This document shows, one piece after another, positions 33,724 through 40,224 of a stretch of DNA of 62,161 nt. The DNA comes from JAAFIP01 sp043718065. GTDB taxonomy: Bacteria; Pseudomonadota; Gammaproteobacteria; Burkholderiales; Burkholderiaceae_C. Numbering within the stretch: position 1 is the first letter of the stretch; the number at the start of each line of letters is the position of its first letter. The position numbers were made by a program, and so were the translations under genes. The notes below the pieces were generated by a model that saw only the letters and a list, made by a program, of their open reading frames with translations, did no database searches and was not told the DNA's origin. The stretch lies in assembly GCA_043718065.1 (NCBI GenBank), contig JAYSWJ010000157.1, positions 1-62,161 on the forward strand. Direction: 5' to 3'.

Positions 33724-34524
33724 TTACTTTTTAGCAGCCTCAGATTCGCTGACTGCCACGCTCCAGATGATCAAACCAAATGCAATCTTGTTGAGCACGT
33801 CAGCCAAGTTGTAAATCAAGTTTAACGCATTGGCGCTGGCCTCAGGACCGCTACCAGTGAGGTAACCGAAGAAGTAACCAATCGGGTAGATGGCCCAACC
33901 AATGGTGACGATCAAGCGCATGGTGCTAAAAGCTGACTGCACTGCAGGTGGTGCACTTTGTGCGTTGATTTTGCTGGCTTGACCGGCAAAAATTTCGTAC
34001 AAGATAAAAGCCCAACCTGCCATACCAATGATAAATGCAGGCCATGCTGACATGTACCGCGCCTCACCCAGGTAGCCACCCACTAGCATCACGATGGTGC
34101 CGATCATCAAGCGCCAAAACACGCCCGATGGAACTTTGGTGATAGCCGATAAGATCAAGAAGAACTCAATCATCAACAATGGCACTGTAATGAGCCAGTC
34201 GATGTATCGAAACACTGTTGGCGAAGTCCCAGTGTTAACCCATACCTCGCGCATGTACAGATAGTGAACCGCTGCAACCAAGGTGACTAAACCTGAAACA
34301 GTCAGCGAAGTTTTCCACTTAGCAGAGACGCGGTCTCTTTCCAAGAAGAAAAATACGGTGGAGGCCATTAAAGCCATCGTGATAAGCCAGAAGGATATTC
34401 CGACGAAGTCATCAGGCTTGAGTAACGCGCCGGTAGCCGCTACTGCTTGCGTTGAAACTAGTGCCCCAACGACACCTAAACCTGAAACCAAGGCCGCTTT
34501 GGCCCCCAAACTTTTAAACATCAT
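33724..34524 (-). CDS. Proteorhodopsin, light-driven proton pump (DTE type)
   Basis: A seven-helix retinal protein of 266 residues from the ATG at 34524, preceded by GGGAG. A cleavable signal-like segment ends QAVAA near residue 30, as in marine proteorhodopsins. Key residues, with the classical numbering twelve lower, are His87 (H75), Arg106, Asp109 (proton acceptor D97), Thr113 (T101) and Glu120 (proton donor E108) in RYIDWLITVPLLMIE, so the triad is Asp-Thr-Glu. Leu117 (L105) predicts green absorption. The Schiff-base lysine is Lys246 in NLADVLNKIAFG with Asp242 as second counter-ion. The retinal pathway follows downstream. A terminator directly after the gene and another before it make it a separate transcript unit with its own probable promoter. 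Confidence 0.95.
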   Translation of the reverse strand: MMFKSLGAKAALVSGLGVVGALVSTQAVAATGALLKPDDFVGISFWLITMALMASTVFFFLERDRVSAKWKTSLTVSGLVTLVAAVHYLYMREVWVNTGTSPTVFRYIDWLITVPLLMIEFFLILSAITKVPSGVFWRLMIGTIVMLVGGYLGEARYMSAWPAFIIGMAGWAFILYEIFAGQASKINAQSAPPAVQSAFSTMRLIVTIGWAIYPIGYFFGYLTGSGPEASANALNLIYNLADVLNKIAFGLIIWSVAVSESEAAKK

Positions 34525-34598
34525 GCGTGTCTCCCATAAATGCATGACCGGTGAAATGAAAAACTTTGCAGTTTTTCGCCTGTCATGATTTCAGTGAT

Positions 34599-34615
34599 CA
34601 CGTAGTTGCTACGTG
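34599..34615. promoter_or_regulatory. Perfect inverted repeat upstream of proteorhodopsin
   Basis: CACGTAG-TTG-CTACGTG, two seven-base arms about 75 bp upstream of the proteorhodopsin start. The intergenic position suggests an operator. No matching regulator gene is adjacent, and no promoter could be fixed with certainty. Confidence 0.4.
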
Positions 34616-34728
34616 TCCAGACTAATCATGAAATTTTATTCTATGCTATTTTTATACTGTTTGGTCACAATTCGGGTTTACACGTATCTCGATAAGCTTT
34701 TGAATTTATATTGTGCGGCAATGCAGCA

Positions 34729-34761
34729 TAAAAAAAGGCCGCAAACTGCGACCCTTTTTTG
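34729..34761 (-). terminator. Rho-independent terminator after the second rhodopsin gene
   Basis: Stem of A-run, GG and CGCA pairing with TGCG, CC and T-run, loop AAC, with one internal bulge pair. On the minus strand it ends in seven Ts. It isolates the second rhodopsin from the proteorhodopsin downstream. Confidence 0.8.
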
Positions 34762-34807
34762 TTGCACAGCAGCATAGCCCGCTATCGGCTTAGCTGCTTA
34801 ATTGAAA

Positions 34808-35554
34808 TTACAACTGTGCCATTGCTTCACGAATCTTTTGTTCACGCACAACTTGGCGTACGGTGTAAATGGCGACCATACCGAAACCAACTTTGTTAAA
34901 CAAGTCAGCGATGTTATAGATCAGTTCGCGGCCAATGCGTACGTCGGGCGAGTTAGAGATAAGGGTAATCAAAAAGCCTAGTGGGTAAATAGCCCAACCG
35001 AATACTATGAATAATTTCAAGCGCGACAAGCCTTGCTTGACCGGCGCCAACTTGTTGGCAGAAGCATTGGTTACTGCTGTGTACAAGATGAAAATAATGA
35101 ACAACCACGCCAAGCAACCTACGCCAAACATGGCCCAGCCCACAACGGTAGAGCCTTTGGCAGCATTGATAGACGCTTCGCCTGCCCAGCCAAATAAAAT
35201 CATCATGACGTCAGCCACAATCACCAGCAGCGCCACGGCTGCGGCGTCATCGCCGCCTAACATTTCAGGGAACTTGTTAACAAGCAGTGGCGTTGTGACT
35301 AACCAGTCGATATAACGCAACACAGTGGGGTAGTCGCCTTTAGACAATGCGTCAGTGCCGATGCCATATTTAACGTTGATGTATGCGTACATCATGGCTG
35401 CCATAAAACAATATACCGCAGAAGTGGCCGCGTTGCCTTGGCTGTCTATTGGTAAGGTATTTTTAATCAGTGTGAAGTAAAAAGCGCCGCCAGCCATACC
35501 CAAAAATCCCATCAAGAATGAGAATTGGGTGGCCATAATTAAGTCAAATTGCAT
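34808..35554 (-). CDS. Second microbial rhodopsin with Asp-Thr-Lys triad
   Basis: A 248-residue seven-helix retinal protein without a signal peptide. AGGAG lies six bases before the ATG. The helix C motif is RYIDWLVTTPLLVNK: Arg80, Asp83 (acceptor), Thr87, Leu91 and Lys94 at the place of the proton donor. Lys221 in NIADLFNKVGFG is the retinal lysine with Asp217 beside it. The helix B histidine that pairs with the acceptor in proteorhodopsins is replaced by Met55 (MAAMMYAYIN). A lysine donor is known from Exiguobacterium rhodopsin, a proton pump, but that protein keeps the histidine. The C-terminus has a charged tail. Pump or sensor cannot be decided; its operon with three small unknown proteins makes a sensory or regulatory link possible. 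Confidence 0.9.
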   Translation of the reverse strand: MQFDLIMATQFSFLMGFLGMAGGAFYFTLIKNTLPIDSQGNAATSAVYCFMAAMMYAYINVKYGIGTDALSKGDYPTVLRYIDWLVTTPLLVNKFPEMLGGDDAAAVALLVIVADVMMILFGWAGEASINAAKGSTVVGWAMFGVGCLAWLFIIFILYTAVTNASANKLAPVKQGLSRLKLFIVFGWAIYPLGFLITLISNSPDVRIGRELIYNIADLFNKVGFGMVAIYTVRQVVREQKIREAMAQL

Positions 35555-35654
35555 CGTGTGCTCCTAGCTGGGATGTTGTAAATCGAAAAACTAATCGAGG
35601 GGGTTGCGTGGGTGAATCTTCAATATGTAGCGAGAAATTTGTGGTGGGTGTGCA

Positions 35655-36272
35655 CTAAACGCCCAGAGCACCATACTTGGCACCAAATTTATCGGCTGCA
35701 TTACGGTCTGTATAAATGCCAATAATCTTTTTAATGCCCATCATGGCGGTAAACAACTCGTCTTTGCTGCGGCATGCCTGAATTTTGCTGATGACTGGTG
35801 CAGCGTCAGCGCCTAGAAGAGCACTTATGTCGCGCGTCATGTTGGCTTTGTAACTTTCTAGCTCTGCAAAAAACGCGGGCGGCGGGGGTGCGTAAGTTGG
35901 TTGCTGAGGCGCATAAGCTGACTGCTGTTGTGGGGCATAGGCTTGCTGTTGTTGCGGTGCATAGGCTTGCTGTTGCATGGGCTGCTGCATCGGTTGTGCA
36001 TACCCTTGCGTAGGCGCGCCATTGGCTACACGCATGCCGCTCATTTCCACCACATTGGCGGCACTGCCAGCTACTTCCAAAAAGCCTTGCTCGGCCAGGC
36101 CTTGCCGCACAGCCTGCAGCGACGGTAGCTGCGGGTTGCGGGCGGCCAATTGATCTATAGAGGACTCACCATCTACCACCAACAAATAGCTCATCATGCG
36201 CATCGGCAGACCATTGGATTTGAAGGCAACTTCATCGATTCCTTTGAATGACTTGCGGTAAATGACAGACAT
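35655..36272 (-). CDS. Unknown protein C: winged-helix-like N-terminus, Gln/Pro-rich linker, helical C-terminus
   Basis: From the ATG at 36272 (AGGAG seven bases upstream) it has 205 residues; another ATG two codons earlier is too close to the ribosome binding site. Residues 1-65 form a small alpha/beta domain (MSVIYRKSFKGIDEV, then YLLVVDGESSIDQLA and LAEQGFLEV) shared with the two upstream proteins. The middle holds about five QQxAYAPQQ repeats and prolines. The C-terminal 75 residues (DISALLGADAAPVISKIQAC and DELFTAMMGIKKIIGIY) are helical and resemble the C-terminus of protein A. No signal or membrane segment. I recall similar two-domain unknowns in other Burkholderiales, unverified. It lies 100 bp before the second rhodopsin gene on the same strand. 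Confidence 0.75.
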   Translation of the reverse strand: MSVIYRKSFKGIDEVAFKSNGLPMRMMSYLLVVDGESSIDQLAARNPQLPSLQAVRQGLAEQGFLEVAGSAANVVEMSGMRVANGAPTQGYAQPMQQPMQQQAYAPQQQQAYAPQQQSAYAPQQPTYAPPPPAFFAELESYKANMTRDISALLGADAAPVISKIQACRSKDELFTAMMGIKKIIGIYTDRNAADKFGAKYGALGV

Positions 36273-36311
36273 ATTCATACTCCTTCAATTTTTCTTAAAA
36301 CACAGCTCGGT

Positions 36312-36653
36312 TCATTCGGTCATCGGGCTAAAACCCGAATTTTCATACTCAGCGTCAATACGCTGCATCTTAGATACGGGCATGCCCGAGAGCGACTGGT
36401 TGTGGAACATCTTGACGGCAAAACCCGACACCCTACCCACGCGGCGCAATAGGCCATATTTCTCTAAGGTGGCAAACTTATCTTCTAGCGGGTGGAACAC
36501 CTGCAAGAAGGGAACGTATTGCGCTACTGGGCAGACACCGTCTACCAAAGTAAGCACCGTCTTCAAGTCAAGTGAAATAGTGACATCGTCGCTGCGCAAG
36601 GCTGCAAAGCCTTTAGCGGTAATGGCAAAAACCACTTCGTGTAACTCATGCAT
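36312..36653 (-). CDS. Unknown protein B: lone winged-helix-like domain
   Basis: A 113-residue protein. Residues 5-77 carry the domain shared with proteins A and C (HEVVFAITAKGFAALRSD, then DLKTVLTLVDGVCPVAQY and FATLEKYGLLRRVGRVSG). The pattern of a hydrophobic helix, [VI]DG, a second helix, and a final helix ending in GL[IL] looks like a winged-helix fold, though no basic recognition helix stands out. The C-terminal 35 residues are unstructured and acidic. The start ATG at 36653 has no clear ribosome binding site, so expression may be coupled to protein A upstream, 76 bp away. Function unknown. Confidence 0.65.
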   Translation of the reverse strand: MHELHEVVFAITAKGFAALRSDDVTISLDLKTVLTLVDGVCPVAQYVPFLQVFHPLEDKFATLEKYGLLRRVGRVSGFAVKMFHNQSLSGMPVSKMQRIDAEYENSGFSPMTE

Positions 36654-36729
36654 GACAATGTAAATATAAAAGGTTGCAAGTATGCGGCTGTAATGCTTGT
36701 ATTTTGTGACAATTTTGCGACAAAAAGTA

Positions 36730-37380
36730 TTACAAATACAAACGCAACAGCTTTTTAAGCATGAATATATGTTCTGTGGCGGGCCCGCCTAGGTGGCTGA
36801 TCATTTGCTCGTAGCCTCCTAAAGTCACTGCAAGCTGCTCTAAGTTGTGCATTTGTTCCAGCTCTTTAAGGATGACAAATGAATGTTCTGGGGCATATAG
36901 CAACACAAAGTTAGACATGGCATCTACTGCCCGCGCCAGCGCTTGGCTACGTGCCATGTCAGCGCTAGGGTGGTTGCGCGACAGCATGCTGTCGGCGTTC
37001 TGAGTGGCCTTAAACCCAGATTGCGTGTTGCTGTTAACTTGCGAGGCTTTAAATTTACTGGCCAAGCTAGAGCGCGACAAATTGCTTTTGGTAGTACCCC
37101 AAATGGTATTTGCACCTGATGCTTGGCCTGTAGCTTGAGCCGCTTCTGCAGCCCGCGCCGCGCCAACCGGCAGCTGGGACATGGGCCGTATCAGGCCAGC
37201 CAAGTCTAGTGATTTGAGTACGCCTCTTACATCGCCAAAGGCTTTAAGGCTGTTGGTATACACGTCTAGCGTGGTTTTACCGTCGATAACTTTAAGCAGC
37301 GAACGCATTTTGCGCGGCAGTGCGGAATCAGGGCTGTAGGCAGCCATCTGACCTTCTTCTGTGCGCACGTAAACTGTCAT
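36730..37380 (-). CDS. Unknown protein A: winged-helix-like N-terminus, Ser/Thr-rich linker, helical C-terminus
   Basis: A 216-residue cytoplasmic protein and the first gene of the rhodopsin transcript, with a good sigma-70 promoter 49 bp upstream. Residues 1-68 hold the shared domain (MTVYVRTEEGQMAAYS, then KMRSLLKVIDGKTTLDVYTN and LKSLDLAGLIRPM). A linker rich in Ser, Ala, Thr and Asn follows to about residue 145. The last 70 residues are helical (ALARAVDAMSNFVLLYAPEH and NLEQLAVTLGGYEQMISHLG). The same arrangement, with different linker, is seen in protein C. No catalytic motif or membrane helix. The consistent position upstream of a rhodopsin suggests a role with light input, but this is inference. 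Confidence 0.72.
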   Translation of the reverse strand: MTVYVRTEEGQMAAYSPDSALPRKMRSLLKVIDGKTTLDVYTNSLKAFGDVRGVLKSLDLAGLIRPMSQLPVGAARAAEAAQATGQASGANTIWGTTKSNLSRSSLASKFKASQVNSNTQSGFKATQNADSMLSRNHPSADMARSQALARAVDAMSNFVLLYAPEHSFVILKELEQMHNLEQLAVTLGGYEQMISHLGGPATEHIFMLKKLLRLYL

Positions 37381-37428
37381 ATCAAGTGAAGAGCCGATGA
37401 ATCGAAAGAATAATATTTGAAACTAAAT

Positions 37429-37457
37429 GTATAACTATTCTAATATAACAAGGTCAA
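37429..37457 (-). promoter_or_regulatory. Sigma-70 promoter of the rhodopsin-associated transcript
   Basis: On the minus strand, TTGACC and TTATAC are separated by exactly 17 bp. The -10 box lies 49 bp before the ATG of protein A. This is the best-looking promoter for the genes running to the second rhodopsin. Confidence 0.65.
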
Positions 37458-37810
37458 AATGACACTAGTTTTATTAGAGTTCGTTTGTAACAATACCGGT
37501 TTTGCTTCCAAATAGCTAGCTAGGGTGGTAAGAATCCACTACGCAAGTGCGTTATGTCACGTTTTTTTGTGTTGGTCACGCACAACCTCGAACACACAAT
37601 TTTATGCAAACACCCCAGGGTTTGAAGGCTACTAATGAAGTTCAGCTATATAACCAGTTAGCGCATCAACCCAGAGTTTAATGAAAGAAAATTGACATCG
37701 TCAAAGTTAGGTCCTTGTTGTTAACTATGAGGCACATAAAGACAAACGTACCGAAATAAGCAGCTAGGGCTGCGGTGCAGTGTGAGCCTGCTAGCTTTAA
37801 AGCCAACTTT
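37458..37810. other. AT-rich intergenic region upstream of the rhodopsin genes
   Basis: About 350 bp between the promoter of protein A and the end of the LD-carboxypeptidase gene. No gene is seen. Contains a short palindrome ACGCA-AG-TGCGT near 37540-37551 and no repeat of the main family. Noticeably more AT-rich than the flanks. Confidence 0.5.
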
Positions 37811-38800
37811 TCAATCGCCCCAAAACATCAACGCATCGCGTCCTTCGGTGTTCAGGCTGATTTTTTTTCCGAAGGGCAGGCACACTTTGGTAGGCACATG
37901 GCCAAATGGCAGGCCTGTTAGCACCGGTACCTTGGTCTGCGTGCGCAGCCAATCCACCACGGTTTGCAGCTTGTAGCCTTTTTCGTAGCTGGCCACTAGT
38001 TTGTAGCCGGTAAATTGGCCCAATACGATGGCTTTTTGGCGCTGCAAAATACCTGCCATCAGCCATGTCGTGAGGTTGCGCTCAATGCGGTAAGGGTGCT
38101 CGCCTACGTCTTCAAATACCAGTACGCCTTTATCGATTTGCGGCATGTATGGCGTGCCCAGCAGCGCGGTGAGTACACACAGATTACCACCCCACAAGGT
38201 TGCATTATTTATGCTTAATGGGGCTGTAGCGCCCGTATTGCCTGCTCGAACAGCTATAGAATTTGTAGTATTTTTACCACTCGACTCTACAGGCATACGC
38301 CAGCCTGCACCCTCGCCTATACCTTGCACCAGGTCGTCAAAGCAGGCCTCCATGATGTCGTCAGGCGTGGTGCTGGCGGCCACCTCGGGGCCGCCTTGGT
38401 CGGTACAACCAAAATCGCCACCTAGCGCAGGGCCTAGCCAACTGACAGCGCCAGTCTTCACCCACAGCGCGGCTTGCAATGCCGAAAAATCGCTGTAACC
38501 AACCCACTGCGTGCCGCGCTCGATCGACTTGGCGATTTTTTTGACGTTAATGGCCGGCAATATGCGCGTCAGCCCATAGCCGCCGCGCGAGATCATTGCA
38601 ATGTCGGCACCGCTGGCCGCAGCGCGGTGCACTGCCGCCACGCGGGTAACGTCGTCTCCGGCAAATCGCGTGTGCGATGCCAGTGCATCGGGGTCAATTT
38701 CTACCTCGTGGCCTAGGGTTTGCAGGCGTTTAATACCGCGCCGAAAAGCCGCTTTGTCGCGCACGGCGGTACTGGGAGAGTAGATGTAAATATGGGCCAT
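37811..38800 (-). CDS. LD-carboxypeptidase (peptidase family S66)
   Basis: A 329-residue cytoplasmic serine peptidase of the LdcA/MccF family, which removes the terminal D-alanine of murein tetrapeptides during cell-wall recycling. The nucleophile serine is in WVGYSDFSALQAALW near residue 120, the glutamate in VLVFEDVGEHPYRIE and the histidine in GLPFGHVPTKVCLP. N-terminal YIYSPSTAVRDKAAF is typical. A reverse-oriented diverged palindromic repeat at 38240-38268 encodes NSIAVRAGN within a segment of about 20 extra residues before the conserved LWGGNLCVLTALLGTPYM. It lies between two light-related transcription units but has no obvious link to light. Confidence 0.88.
   Translation of the reverse strand: MAHIYIYSPSTAVRDKAAFRRGIKRLQTLGHEVEIDPDALASHTRFAGDDVTRVAAVHRAAASGADIAMISRGGYGLTRILPAINVKKIAKSIERGTQWVGYSDFSALQAALWVKTGAVSWLGPALGGDFGCTDQGGPEVAASTTPDDIMEACFDDLVQGIGEGAGWRMPVESSGKNTTNSIAVRAGNTGATAPLSINNATLWGGNLCVLTALLGTPYMPQIDKGVLVFEDVGEHPYRIERNLTTWLMAGILQRQKAIVLGQFTGYKLVASYEKGYKLQTVVDWLRTQTKVPVLTGLPFGHVPTKVCLPFGKKISLNTEGRDALMFWGD
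38240..38268 (-). repeat. Dispersed palindromic repeat inside the LD-carboxypeptidase gene
   Basis: Plus strand GCCTGCTCGAACAGCTATAG, that is, CTATAGCTGTTCGAGCAG on the coding strand. Core recognisable with two changes; tail diverged. Confidence 0.6.
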
Positions 38801-38911
38801 ATACGCAAGTGTAGCTGCGCACTGATGTCTGCTGTAAAAGCAACAAAATGTGTATTAATTGCACCTTAATGCGGTCAATTCCCTTGCGCAGTAAGGTGGA
38901 TTTTGTACTTT

Positions 38912-38941
38912 TTGACACCTTTAGATTAGTATCACTACTAG
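38912..38941 (+). promoter_or_regulatory. Candidate promoter of the PYP-BLUF operon
   Basis: TTGACA followed after 18 bp by TACTAG, ending about 30 bp before the GTG start of the first PYP gene. The -35 box is perfect; the -10 box is weak. Confidence 0.45.
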
Positions 38942-38971
38942 TTTAGTCTGCTAATTTTTAAGAGGTTATCT

Positions 38972-39406
38972 GTGGCGTCCGAGTTATTGCAAAAATACCA
39001 ACAGTTCTTTCACGTCGGCGGACGCGACATTATGGAAACGCTAGACCGCTTGCCGCAAGCAGAATTTGACGACCTGCCCATGGGCGCCGTGCTGCTAAAC
39101 GACAAAGCCAAAATCATCAAATACAACCGCACTGAGGGCGAGCTAACCAACCGCGACCCCCGCCAGGTGATGGGGGCGGGCTTCTTTTTGGAACTGGCCG
39201 TGTGCGGCATGAGCGAGCAGTTTCAGGGCCGCTTTAAAGGTGCGCTGAAAGCCATGAGTTTTGACCAAATATTTCCCTTTGTGTACTTCCACGAAATGCC
39301 AGAGACGCCCATGATTGTACGCATTACCAAGCCGCGCGTGCAACTAGCCTCTCCGCACGTTTGGGTGCTGGCGCGCCGCATGATGCCGCCCGTGCCGCAG
39401 TATTGA
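38972..39406 (+). CDS. pyp: Photoactive yellow protein 1
   Basis: A 144-residue PAS-fold blue-light sensor. The start is a GTG with AGAGG six bases upstream. Relative to Halorhodospira PYP the numbering is offset by nine: Tyr51 (Y42), Glu55 (E46), Thr59 (T50) and Arg61 (R52) in IKYNRTEGELTNRDP, and the chromophore cysteine Cys78 (C69) in FFLELAVCGMSEQF. The methionine of the photocycle loop is kept in YFHEMPE. All residues needed to bind and tune a thioester-linked p-coumarate are therefore present. The first nine residues and the last stretch (MMPPVPQY) exceed the classic 125-residue form. The second PYP gene follows 50 bp downstream. Confidence 0.92.
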   Translation: MASELLQKYQQFFHVGGRDIMETLDRLPQAEFDDLPMGAVLLNDKAKIIKYNRTEGELTNRDPRQVMGAGFFLELAVCGMSEQFQGRFKGALKAMSFDQIFPFVYFHEMPETPMIVRITKPRVQLASPHVWVLARRMMPPVPQY

Positions 39407-39456
39407 GCCTGGCCATATTGCCCCTTATTTCGATTTGATTTTTTAGGCTATCCACC

Positions 39457-40221
39457 ATGGAACACATCAGTTTTGAAGGCGTTGATCTCGCTGAACTTTT
39501 GCCCCGCATTCCCGACTCGGTCAAAGACGGCTTGCCGTTTGGTTTGGTCAAGCTCGACTTGACCGGTAAAGTACTGGAATACAACATGGCCGAGGGCGAC
39601 CTGACGGGCGTGAGCCCAGCTTGGGCCATTGGCAAGAACTTCTTTGACGAAGTAGCGGTGTGCACCAAGACCGCAACTTTTTACGGCCGCTTTGTTGAGG
39701 GTGTGAAAAAAGGCTTTATCAACGCTGTGTTTGACTACACCTTTGACCACCGCGAAGAGGCCACCAAGGTTAAAGTACACATGGTGACTGTGCCCGACCA
39801 TTTGGGCCGCAAAAACGTGATGATTTTGGTCAAACGCTCTAGCAAGCCATTGGTGATCGATGCGATTACGGCTGACCCGGTCATTCCTACCGGTTACAAC
39901 CAAAATTACCCTGAGGCAACTCGCCCCGCCAGTCTAGAACATGGCTACAACACGCCTGCTATTGCTGCCGCTCCTCCTGCAGCCGCTGCGGCCAGCGCGC
40001 CGTCTATACAAGACATCGTGGCCGCCGTGTTGGCAGTGATGAACCAAGGCACCCCTATCACTAACACTGCGGCTATCGCGCAAAGCATTGCCAGCGCTTC
40101 GCAATACCAGCCCGCAGCGCCAGCTCCACTAGCTGCACCTGCTGCTGCGCCTGCTTCAGCACCCGCAGCCCCCAGTGCGCCGGCCGGCAAGTCGCGCATT
40201 GAGGATATTTTGAAGTTTTAA
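39457..40221 (+). CDS. pyp: Photoactive yellow protein 2 with a C-terminal extension
   Basis: A 254-residue protein. Residues 1-127 align with Halorhodospira PYP without offset: Tyr42, Glu46 and Thr50 in EYNMAEGDLTGVSP, chromophore Cys69 in FFDEVAVCTKTATF; position 52 is Val instead of Arg, a change that usually opens the chromophore pocket. The start MEHISFEG and VKVHMVTVPD are classic. The remaining 125 residues are an extension: a helix-like patch (SIQDIVAAVLAVMNQG), a long Ala/Pro-rich linker, and a conserved-looking end GKSRIEDILKF. Standard PYP has no such tail, so it may serve as an output or docking segment. The ligase gene begins three bases after its stop. Confidence 0.9.
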   Translation: MEHISFEGVDLAELLPRIPDSVKDGLPFGLVKLDLTGKVLEYNMAEGDLTGVSPAWAIGKNFFDEVAVCTKTATFYGRFVEGVKKGFINAVFDYTFDHREEATKVKVHMVTVPDHLGRKNVMILVKRSSKPLVIDAITADPVIPTGYNQNYPEATRPASLEHGYNTPAIAAAPPAAAAASAPSIQDIVAAVLAVMNQGTPITNTAAIAQSIASASQYQPAAPAPLAAPAAAPASAPAAPSAPAGKSRIEDILKF

Positions 40222-40224
40222 TGT

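Noticed and set aside
37540..37551. ACGCA-AG-TGCGT palindrome as an operator
   Set aside because: Five-base arms are expected by chance in this length and it lies outside the likely promoter.
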